DNA from: Lachnospiraceae bacterium
GTDB lineage: Bacteria > Bacillota > Clostridia > Lachnospirales > Lachnospiraceae
Assembly: GCA_902363135.1 (NCBI GenBank)
Contig: CABIZF010000002.1
Span: 310,001 to 374,000 of the forward strand
Reading direction: 5' to 3'
Length of the DNA: 64,000 bases
The translations under genes were made by a program, and so were the position numbers. Below are positions 1-6,162 of this stretch, one piece after another. Numbering within the stretch: position 1 is the stretch's first letter; each line of letters opens with the position of its first letter. The notes under the pieces were generated by a model that saw only the letters and a list, made by a program, of their open reading frames with translations, was not told the origin of the DNA and did no database searches.

Positions 1-51
1 TAATTTTGCAAAGTCAATCGGATATTCGCAATCCGCTTCGCTACTTGCTCA

Positions 52-178
52 TAACCGAATGCTGCTTCGCAGCTTATCAGAAGTGGCTTGCACCACTCCT
101 GATACAAGCAAGTCCCAATCCGCTGCTTATTGCTTTGCGCAATTGAAGCAGTAGGTTGGGACTTGCTTGATTCGGTTA
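52..178. repeat. Repeat A copy 1 (palindromic element with terminal inverted repeats)
   Basis: About 127 bp bounded by TAACCGAAT at the left and ATTCGGTTA at the right, with further internal palindromes. A closely matching copy lies in the opposite orientation at 17401-17522. The adjacent module at about 10-46, with GGATATTCGCAATCCGC, also recurs beside copy 2. The element lies downstream of the ferredoxin gene. It carries no coding capacity. The family is not one I recognise. Confidence 0.7.
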
Positions 179-213
179 AAAAGCAGTCGGGCTGCATTGA
201 CCCAACTGCTTTT
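178..213 (-). terminator. Terminator of the ferredoxin gene
   Basis: AGCAGT (182-187) pairs with ACTGCT (205-210), with extra GGG/CCC pairing inside the loop. The stem is flanked by AAAA and TTTT, so the minus-strand RNA ends in a U run. It lies about 30 bp after the ferredoxin stop codon. Confidence 0.6.
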
Positions 214-245
214 CTGACGGATTCTGCAATCCGTTTACATTTGAA

Positions 246-416
246 TTACTCAGCAGAGATAGCGCCGGTCGGACAAGCTGCTTCGCAGGTGCCGCACTCA
301 AGACATGCATCAGCGTCGATAACGTACTTGCCATCTCCCTCAGAAATAGCGTCTGCCGGGCACTCGCTTGCACATGTTCCGCAAGCTACACACTCATCAG
401 AAATAACGTATGCCAT
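246..416 (-). CDS. 2[4Fe-4S] ferredoxin
   Basis: A 56-residue low-potential electron carrier. The reverse-strand translation begins MAYVISDECVACGTC. It has two CxxCxxCxxxCP cluster motifs: CVACGTCASECP at about 9-20 and CLECGTCEAACP at about 38-49. This is the classic clostridial-type arrangement for two [4Fe-4S] clusters, and the length matches that family (about 55 residues). The start is fixed by AAGGAGG seven bases upstream. The gene appears monocistronic, with its own sigma-A promoter at 471-499 and a terminator. Its partner cannot be told from context; in anaerobes such ferredoxins serve pyruvate:ferredoxin oxidoreductase and hydrogenases. It is acidic and cytosolic. Confidence 0.95.
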   Translation of the reverse strand: MAYVISDECVACGTCASECPADAISEGDGKYVIDADACLECGTCEAACPTGAISAE

Positions 417-470
417 GATTGTATCCTCCTTATATTTTACGTATTAGATCTCGTTGGAAATCTTTCATTC

Positions 471-499
471 ATTGTAATACAAAACGTCGGATTAGACAA
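471..499 (-). promoter_or_regulatory. Sigma-A promoter of ferredoxin
   Basis: On the minus strand TTGTCT (494-499) and TACAAT (471-476) are 17 bp apart, about 55 bp upstream of the ferredoxin start codon. Confidence 0.6.
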
Positions 500-557
500 G
501 TGTGAAATCTGTTTTAGGGTGTATTTCTGCAGAGACATGGGTTAGTTTAGCCTTTTT

Positions 558-678
558 CCAGAAACGGACTTGCCGTTTCTGGGAAGCTATACTCTAGGAA
601 TCGCTTCGCGAACCCTATCGTTAGATTTGCGGCGCAAAAAACGCGCCTTTTCCAAGAAACGGACTTGCCGTTTCTTGG
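558..678. repeat. Pair of related perfect hairpins
   Basis: Hairpin 1 has arms at 558-567 and 573-582 (CCAGAAACGG/CCGTTTCTGG). Hairpin 2 has arms at 652-662 and 668-678 (CCAAGAAACGG/CCGTTTCTTGG). Both have the loop ACTTG and both are followed by GGAAGCTATA. The single-base difference in arm length is matched on both sides of the stem. Neither has a U-run, so they are not simple terminators. They lie in the gene-free stretch 417-808. Confidence 0.65.
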
Positions 679-743
679 AAGCTATATTATGATAAACTCA
701 GTACCGCACTGTGGTTTAACAGTTTGATAAAAGGTACTCAGAA

Positions 744-773
744 TTGGCACAGCACTTGTGCAGACACTATACT
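744..773 (+). promoter_or_regulatory. Promoter of the DUF1858 gene
   Basis: TTGGCA (744-749) and TATACT (768-773) with 18 bp spacing, 35 bp upstream of the start codon at 809. Confidence 0.5.
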
Positions 774-808
774 GTACATGGAATTTACAAAAAACGGAGG
801 AAATGATT

Positions 809-1024
809 ATGGCATCGGTTACAATTACAAAGGATATGACGATTGGAGAGCTGCTCGATATCAATCAGGGGCTGGCACCGGTTCTTATGGCTGGCGGGAT
901 GCACTGCATCGGCTGCCCGTCTTCTCAGATGGAGACGCTGGAAGAGGCTGCTGCTGTGCATGACATTGAGATTGATCTGCTGCTGGCCCGGCTGAATGCA
1001 TTTCTGGAAGCGCTGGAAAGCTGA
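809..1024 (+). CDS. DUF1858 redox-disulfide domain protein
   Basis: A 71-residue protein made of a single DUF1858 domain, the small hybrid-cluster-protein-associated redox disulfide domain. The N-terminal half carries MTIGELLDINQGLAPVLMAG, followed by the diagnostic GMHCIGCPSS with two cysteines at about residues 33 and 36. The family is thought to act in redox or sulfur-related chemistry, but no precise reaction is established. The ATG at 809 was chosen over upstream in-frame starts because CGGAGG lies 8 bp before it. It is transcribed from its own promoter ahead of the CapA-like gene, with 132 bp between the two genes. Confidence 0.85.
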   Translation: MASVTITKDMTIGELLDINQGLAPVLMAGGMHCIGCPSSQMETLEEAAAVHDIEIDLLLARLNAFLEALES

Positions 1025-1156
1025 GGGGAAAGAGAAGCTTAACAGAGATTTAAAAGTATCTTTAAAAAATTGAGATAAATTTGCTTGTATTTTACCGGGA
1101 AAAGTGTAAGATGAGACCGGAAGTGAAAACAGAAGATACAGGTGGAAGATACGGAT

Positions 1157-2602
1157 ATGGAAGAAAAGAGAAGCGGAGCGCTTCATGAAGGCAATAAAAA
1201 ATCCGGAGGGCAGGCACGGAAAACCAGTGCACCGCGTTCCAGAAGAGAAAAGGAACAGATCTGGCTGGAGCATCTGAAAAAAACGATGTCACCGGCGCAG
1301 TATGAAGCATATGTAGAAAGAGAGAAAAAGCGGCGTTTGATGACCGGCATTGGAATCGGAGCAGGCGCTGTTTTTTTCCTGCTTCTGGCAGGATCGATCG
1401 GCGGACGTGTGGTGCACAGCCTGAAAAAGCCGGCATCAGCAGGAACTGGAGCGGCTGTGGTGCAGACGGAGACAGAGACAGGGGAGGTCAGCATTTACGC
1501 TGAAGCCGATGCGACGCTTGGAAGCACCGGATGTGTGCTGCTGCATTCGCCGTTTATCAGTTCTTATCCGGATGCGGAGGGCAATTATGATTTTTCGTCG
1601 ATTTTTAAATATATTACGTCATATTACAGTGCACCGGATTTTATGACCTGCGAGTTCGAAGGCACTTTATCGGGATCAGATTATTCCGGTTATCCGAATT
1701 TTAAGTCGCCGGATGCGATTGTGAAAAACGTGCGGGACAGCGGCGTAGATCTGCAGATGCTGGCAACAAATCATGTATATGATGGACTTTCCACGTCCTT
1801 TCATCGGACGATGGAGGTCTATGAAGAAAATCAGATCGCCTATACCGGCGTGCGCGAGACAGCCGAGGATAAACCGTATTACCTTGCAGATGTGAATGGC
1901 ATACAGGTCGGTTTTCTGGACTATGTATATGAGACAAAGGGCAGTGGCGTGGATATTAATGGTATTCCGGTCAGCTCGGATGATGTGGGATTGATTAATA
2001 CGTTTGACTACGATGCGCTGGATGATTTTTATGCGGAGGCTGATGAACGGATCCGGGACATGAAAAAGGAGGGCGCACGGTTTATCGTGGTCAACCTTCA
2101 CTGGGGGACGGAGTATCAGCTGAAGGAGTCGGAGCAGCAGCGGGAAATTGCGCAGAAGCTGTGTGATCTTGGCGTAGATGCGCTCATTGGCGGGCATCCG
2201 CACTGTTTGCAGCCGATCGATGTCTTTCAGAGCGCAGATGGAAAGAAGCAGATGTTCTGTATCTTTTCCGTTGGAAATGCACTTTCGAATCAGAGAACTT
2301 ATCTGATGGATGAGATGCCGACCGGACATACCGAGGACGGCGTGATGGTGACACTTTCCCTGCATCAGAACACCAATGGCACGGTGGATATCTCCGGGAT
2401 CGATCTGTTGCCGACCTGGGTATACCGGTTCCAGAACAATGGATCGAAGTATTATATCCTTCCGCTGGATGATGTGGATACCCTTCCGGAGAAGACCGGA
2501 ATCACTGATCTTGGCGACCAGCCGGAGGATTCCTATGAGCGGACGATGGATGTGCTGGGAGAAGGACTGGAGAAGGCGCGTGCAGCTTTTGAACGCAGAT
2601 AA
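1157..2602 (+). CDS. Membrane-anchored CapA-family protein
   Basis: A 481-residue protein with a charged cytoplasmic N-terminus, one membrane segment at about residues 62-82, and an extracellular CapA/PGA_cap domain from about 125. The domain has the family signatures CEFEGTL, LATNHVYD, VVNLHWGTEY and GGHPHCLQP, typical of the metallophosphatase-like fold. CapA proteins take part in poly-gamma-glutamate capsule synthesis or anchoring, but many clostridial members have no known substrate and no capB/capC genes are nearby. A GTG at 1142 is also in frame; ATG 1157 sits better behind AGGTGG. The last codons and the stop lie inside repeat B (TTTGAACGCAGA then TAA), so the C-terminus may have been set by repeat insertion. 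Confidence 0.85.
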   Translation: MEEKRSGALHEGNKKSGGQARKTSAPRSRREKEQIWLEHLKKTMSPAQYEAYVEREKKRRLMTGIGIGAGAVFFLLLAGSIGGRVVHSLKKPASAGTGAAVVQTETETGEVSIYAEADATLGSTGCVLLHSPFISSYPDAEGNYDFSSIFKYITSYYSAPDFMTCEFEGTLSGSDYSGYPNFKSPDAIVKNVRDSGVDLQMLATNHVYDGLSTSFHRTMEVYEENQIAYTGVRETAEDKPYYLADVNGIQVGFLDYVYETKGSGVDINGIPVSSDDVGLINTFDYDALDDFYAEADERIRDMKKEGARFIVVNLHWGTEYQLKESEQQREIAQKLCDLGVDALIGGHPHCLQPIDVFQSADGKKQMFCIFSVGNALSNQRTYLMDEMPTGHTEDGVMVTLSLHQNTNGTVDISGIDLLPTWVYRFQNNGSKYYILPLDDVDTLPEKTGITDLGDQPEDSYERTMDVLGEGLEKARAAFERR

Positions 2603-2716
2603 GCATTCCCCCGCTTCAAGTGTGCGAAGCGACTGCGTTTATGAGCAAGTAGCGAAGCCAGGTCCTGTCAGCAGAGCAGCAGGGATGCAGGGATGGATTG
2701 CGGATGTCCGCTTTAC
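2588..2716. repeat. Repeat B copy 1
   Basis: Shares GAACGCAG, GACTGCGTT, AAGTAGCGAAGCCAGG, CCTGTCAGCAGAGC, GGGATGGATTGCG and TGTCCGCTTTAC with copies at 5188-5306 (inverted) and 48979-49078 (direct). It starts within the last codons of the CapA-like gene and contains several short palindromes. It also holds the module AAGCATTCCCCCGCTTCAA found at one end of copy 2. Confidence 0.75.
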
Positions 2717-2769
2717 TGTTAATACAGTAGTTCCGGGCTTATCTGGGGGCCGTTGCGATAAGAACGAGA

Positions 2770-2820
2770 CAGGCAGTAGTTTTACGTGATTCAGGGCGTA
2801 AAATTGCTGCCTGTTTTTTT
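2770..2820 (+). terminator. Rho-independent terminator after the CapA-like gene
   Basis: CAGGCAG...TTTTACG pairs with CGTAAAA...CTGCCTG, a stem of 17 positions including G-U pairs with a 10-base loop. A run of seven T follows. It isolates the CapA-like gene from the SOS-type operon downstream. Confidence 0.85.
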
Positions 2821-2879
2821 ACTATAACGCATTGTCTCGCCCGTTGTTTGAGAAAATGAAGCGGGAAGCGAGAAAACAC

Positions 2880-2908
2880 TTGATTTTATCGAACATATGT
2901 ACTAATAT
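2880..2908 (+). promoter_or_regulatory. Promoter of the DNA-repair radical SAM operon
   Basis: TTGATT (2880-2885) and TAATAT (2903-2908) are 17 bp apart. LexA-like box 1 fills the spacer and box 2 lies just downstream, where a repressor would block RNA polymerase. Confidence 0.65.
2890..2903. promoter_or_regulatory. LexA (SOS) box 1
   Basis: CGAACATATGTACT matches the Gram-positive LexA consensus CGAAC-N4-GTTCG at 8 of 10 defined positions. It overlaps the promoter spacer of the radical SAM gene. Confidence 0.6.
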
Positions 2909-2913
2909 AAAGA

Positions 2914-2927
2914 AGAACAAATGTTCG
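2914..2927. promoter_or_regulatory. LexA (SOS) box 2
   Basis: AGAACAAATGTTCG matches CGAAC-N4-GTTCG at 9 of 10 defined positions. It lies 24 bp centre to centre from box 1, just downstream of the -10 element. Confidence 0.75.
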
Positions 2928-3005
2928 GGCAGATAGCTTGTCTGTGAGATCAGTGAACATCAGCAGTGAACATCAGCGAGCGAAAGATCGAAAGGAGTCC
3001 TCGTC

Positions 3006-4331
3006 ATGCGCATTGACCAGCCGCGTACCCTCATCGAAAAACTGAATATCCTCTCCGATGCGGCAAAGTACGATGTGGCCTGTACCTCAAGCGGGACCGA
3101 TCGTGGCGGCAGCGGACAGGGCATGGGCAATTGCATTGCAGCCGGGATCTGTCATTCCTTTTCTGCGGATGGCAGATGCATTTCGCTTCTGAAAATTCTC
3201 ATGACGAACGACTGTGTATTTGACTGTCACTATTGCGTGAACCGTGTTTCGAATGACGTGGAGCGTGCGACCTTTACCCCGGATGAGATCTGCACGCTGA
3301 CGATGGAGTTCTACCGGAGAAATTATATCGAGGGGCTTTTCCTGAGCTCCGGCGTACTTCGGACTCCGGAGTATACGATGGAGCTTTTGTATGAGACACT
3401 GTCTCAGCTTCGTATCAGACATCGTTTTGAAGGCTATATTCATGTCAAGGTGATTCCTGGTGCACCGCCGGATCTGGTGGAGCGGATCGGATTCCTTGCA
3501 GACCGCGTCAGTGTGAATCTGGAGCTTCCGACCTCGGAGAGCCTCCGGCTGCTTGCACCCCACAAGACCCGGAAGCGGATTCTCACGCCGATGCGGCAGG
3601 TACAGGATACCCGTGCGCAGAATCAGCATGAGCTGGTGCAGTATCGCAGCGCACCCCGCTTTGTCCCGGCAGGACAGAGTACACAGATGATTATCGGCGC
3701 CACACCGGAGAATGATTTTCAGATCATTTCGGTTGCGGAGTCTCTCTATCAGAGGTTTGCATTAAAGAGGGTCTTTTATTCGGCGTTTGTTCAGGTCAAT
3801 GAGGATCCGCTGTTGCCCGTACTCCCTGGCGGGCCGCCGCTTCTGCGGGAGCATCGTCTGTATCAGGCAGACTGGCTGTTACGTTTTTACGGATTTTCTG
3901 CCTCAGAGCTGCTCAATGAGCGTCACCCGAATTTTAATGTATTTCTTGACCCGAAATGTGACTGGGCGCTTGCGCATCTGGAGCAGTTTCCGGTGGAGGT
4001 ATCCCGTGCAGACTATGCGCTGCTTCTTCGGGTGCCGGGCATCGGGCCGAAAAGCGCACAGCGGATCGTAAAAGCGCGCAGACAGGGACGGCTTGATTAT
4101 ACCTCTCTGAAGAGAATGGGAGTTGTGTTGAAACGGGCTGTTTATTTTATCACCTGTGAAGGGCGACAGATGTATCCGCTTCGGATGGATGAGGACTTTA
4201 TTTTGCATAATCTTCTTTCTTCGGAAAGGAACGAGCGTGGGACGGCCGGAGTCAGTTACCGACAGCTTTCCTTGTTTGACGATCAGGCATTTTCACCGGA
4301 AGAAGCAGGGACACAGCTACGCTCCCTGTAA
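3006..4331 (+). CDS. Putative DNA modification/repair radical SAM protein
   Basis: A 441-residue protein with a radical SAM cluster motif CVFDCHYC (Cys70, Cys74, Cys77) followed by a TIM-barrel-like region (FLSSGV, HVKVIPGAP, VSVNLELPT). A C-terminal helix-hairpin-helix, VPGIGPKSAQRIV at about residue 343, is a DNA-binding motif. This is the architecture of the uracil-DNA-glycosylase-linked radical SAM family (TIGR03916). No substrate has been established. The start is fixed by AAAGGAG before the ATG. The DUF4130 partner follows within about 50 bp, as is typical. Two LexA-type boxes sit on its promoter, so DNA-damage induction is likely. Confidence 0.9.
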   Translation: MRIDQPRTLIEKLNILSDAAKYDVACTSSGTDRGGSGQGMGNCIAAGICHSFSADGRCISLLKILMTNDCVFDCHYCVNRVSNDVERATFTPDEICTLTMEFYRRNYIEGLFLSSGVLRTPEYTMELLYETLSQLRIRHRFEGYIHVKVIPGAPPDLVERIGFLADRVSVNLELPTSESLRLLAPHKTRKRILTPMRQVQDTRAQNQHELVQYRSAPRFVPAGQSTQMIIGATPENDFQIISVAESLYQRFALKRVFYSAFVQVNEDPLLPVLPGGPPLLREHRLYQADWLLRFYGFSASELLNERHPNFNVFLDPKCDWALAHLEQFPVEVSRADYALLLRVPGIGPKSAQRIVKARRQGRLDYTSLKRMGVVLKRAVYFITCEGRQMYPLRMDEDFILHNLLSSERNERGTAGVSYRQLSLFDDQAFSPEEAGTQLRSL

Positions 4332-4385
4332 GTTCGGTGGCAGGCATTGAATGAGCACGTCACAAGAGGGGAGAATGTGAAAACT

Positions 4386-5189
4386 ATGACCGTTTTTGAA
4401 TGTGAAGATTCCTCCGATGGTATTTTCACCGGCATTTATGATGCATGGGCCAGCCGCCTTGGCCATGCGAATGTCCGGCTGCAGCTGCAGGGCATGCATA
4501 CGTTGGAGCTGTTTACACAGTACCGGCAGGTCGTGCCGGATGCCGGGAAGGCAGAGAAGGTCGCGCGTACGATTCGCCGGAAGATGGGAGAAGAGTCCTA
4601 TCAGATCATTTTTCGCGCGGCGATGGCGAAGTCCGGGGAGAAGGCAGACTGCATTTACCGCACATTGGTTCAGGGACTGTCTTCCCATATCAGTGAGAAG
4701 GAGGCAGCCGCGATACTGGAGCATCTGACAGACCCGGCGATCTGTAAGGTATTTGAACTGTCGCGACGTGTGTGGCATGAAGCACATCATTATATGGGCT
4801 TTGTGCGTTTTTCCGAACTGAAAAATGGCGTTCTGTTTTCCGAGATAGAGGCGGAGAATCAGGTGCTGCCGCTTTTAGCAGACCATTTTGCGGACCGCCT
4901 GCCAAATGAGGATTTTCTGATCTATGATCGGGCACACGACCGCTGTCTGCTGCATCGCAGGCAAAGGCCGTGCGTCCTTGTAAGGGATGTCAGACCGGAT
5001 ACGTCCTTTTCCGATCGGGAAGAGGAGATACAGCGGCTGTGGCTTGGATTTTGCCGCAGTATTTCGATCGAAGCGCGGGAGAACCCGGCTCTCCAGCAGC
5101 AGATGCTGCCGCTGCGCTTCCGGAAGTGGATGACAGAGGAACAGAATGCATTCCCCCTTCACCCGCCGCTTAATGCTCCGTGCATTTGA
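4386..5189 (+). CDS. DUF4130 DNA-metabolism protein, partner of the radical SAM gene
   Basis: About 267 residues of the TIGR03915/DUF4130 family, often fused or adjacent to uracil-DNA glycosylase domains. Recognisable segments are VFECEDSSDGIFTGIYDAW near the N-terminus, RRVWHEAHHYMGFVRF in the middle, and LWLGFCRSISIEARENP and PLRFRKWMTEEQ near the end. No glycosylase domain is fused here. The in-frame GTG at 4377 is an alternative start nearer to GAGGGGAG. It forms an operon with the radical SAM gene, so it is probably under the same LexA-type control. The last 14 codons (NAFPLHPPLNAPCI) contain one arm of a palindrome whose other arm is in repeat B, so the tail may be repeat-derived. Confidence 0.85.
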   Translation: MTVFECEDSSDGIFTGIYDAWASRLGHANVRLQLQGMHTLELFTQYRQVVPDAGKAEKVARTIRRKMGEESYQIIFRAAMAKSGEKADCIYRTLVQGLSSHISEKEAAAILEHLTDPAICKVFELSRRVWHEAHHYMGFVRFSELKNGVLFSEIEAENQVLPLLADHFADRLPNEDFLIYDRAHDRCLLHRRQRPCVLVRDVRPDTSFSDREEEIQRLWLGFCRSISIEARENPALQQQMLPLRFRKWMTEEQNAFPLHPPLNAPCI

Positions 5190-5306
5190 AGCGGGGGAAT
5201 GCTTATCTGCGAGCGGACATTCGCAATCCATCCCTGCAGCTCTGCTGACAGGTCCTGGCTTCGCCACTTGCTTATGAACGCAGTCGCTTCGCGATCTGCG
5301 TTCAAA
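5188..5306. repeat. Repeat B copy 2 (inverted)
   Basis: The reverse complement matches copy 1 (2588-2716) and copy 3 (48979-49078), including TTTGAACGCAGATCGCGAAG and CTGTCAGCAGAGCTGCAGGG. GCATTCCCCC (5148-5157), inside the upstream gene, pairs with GGGGGAATGC (5193-5202) of the repeat. Confidence 0.75.
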
Positions 5307-5480
5307 CAGGCGAAATATCCGTGATAATTTCGGAATTTCTGTGTAATCTGCCGTTCGCACTTTCGTTTTTTTTAAGAAATAAATTTTCGGATTGGCCGGA
5401 AGGGCAAAAGAAGAGAAGCGAATTTAGATAATCTGACAAAAAACGCGGAAAATGTGTAAATTCTCCGAAAAATTCATGAG

Positions 5481-5509
5481 TTGACGGATGCAAAGAGGTG
5501 TGAGATAAT
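5481..5509 (+). promoter_or_regulatory. Promoter of the Crh-like gene
   Basis: TTGACG (5481-5486) and GATAAT (5504-5509) with 17 bp spacing, leaving a leader of about 70 bases. Confidence 0.65.
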
Positions 5510-5585
5510 ACGCGCGTCACAAGGAGGTCGGCTTTTTGACAGCGCATCGCATAGAGTGCGGAGCATCATTGAAGGAGGATTTACT

Positions 5586-5837
5586 ATGTTAGAAAGAAAA
5601 ATTCGATTGAACGCTGTGGCTGACGTGAAAGAGTTCGTAAGGGCAGCAGAGAAGTGTGAGTATGATGTGGATATATTTTATAATCGGGTAGTAGTAGATG
5701 CAAAGTCTATTCTCGGTGTAATGAGTCTGGATCTGACGAAAACACTCACGGTAAAATATTGTAAAGAAGATGAAGAGATCCTTGAAGGGACGCTGGATAA
5801 ATTTGAAGACGTACAGCCGAAGGGATCAGTAGCATAA
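5586..5837 (+). CDS. HPr-family protein lacking the phosphocarrier histidine (Crh-like)
   Basis: An 83-residue protein with an HPr fold. The region that in HPr carries GLHARP with His15 reads IRLNAVADVKEFV, with no histidine, so it cannot accept phosphate from enzyme I. The Ser46 region is well kept as AKSILGVMSL (serine at about residue 41). This pattern, loss of His15 with retention of Ser46, is that of Crh, the CcpA co-repressor of Bacillus. A regulatory role in catabolite control is therefore an inference from residues, not a close match to Crh. The start is set by GAAGGAGG before ATG 5586. It is monocistronic with its own promoter and terminator. Confidence 0.8.
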   Translation: MLERKIRLNAVADVKEFVRAAEKCEYDVDIFYNRVVVDAKSILGVMSLDLTKTLTVKYCKEDEEILEGTLDKFEDVQPKGSVA

Positions 5838-5881
5838 AACAGTCTATTTGGCTAATACAGGATTCAGCACAGCGAAACAGG

Positions 5882-5950
5882 GGCTGCCGTAGCCGGAGGT
5901 TTCGACGGAGTTTCAGATTCGTCGAAGCTTCCGGCTACGGCAGTCTTTTT
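5882..5950 (+). terminator. Strong terminator after the Crh-like gene
   Basis: A long near-perfect stem (GGCTGCCGTAGCCGGAGG... with ...CCGGCTACGGCAGTC) encloses a second pairing TTCGACG/CGTCGAA. TTTTT follows. Confidence 0.85.
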
Positions 5951-5966
5951 GCAATATGTTATGATG

Positions 5967-6110
5967 ATGATATCAGGGTCAAAAGGTCATGCGTTTCATG
6001 CTTGCATGAAAGAGCATGACTTATTGACCCGCAAAACACCGAAAAGTAGCCATTTTTCGTAGAAAAATGAGCGGATTTGAGGTGTTTTAGGATTGCGAGA
6101 GCATGAAATG
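5967..6110. repeat. Repeat C copy 1 (truncated at its right end)
   Basis: Begins ATGATATCAGGGTCAAAAGG and matches the reverse complement of 36079-36275 almost base for base for about 140 bp. It lacks the right terminal inverted repeat. It lies immediately upstream of the helicase gene and contains upstream in-frame start codons that are probably not used. Confidence 0.85.
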
Positions 6111-6162
6111 CGAGGCGGATTTCGAATATCCGATTGATATGAAGAGAAAGCGGGGGAGGCAT

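Noticed and set aside
130..447. 105-codon plus-strand frame over the ferredoxin gene
   Set aside because: It is antisense to a clear ferredoxin with promoter and ribosome binding site, and its product has no plausible domain.
6103..6162. Upstream in-frame start of the helicase
   Set aside because: The extra codons lie in repeat C and its edge; ATG 6163 behind GGGGGAGG is better supported.
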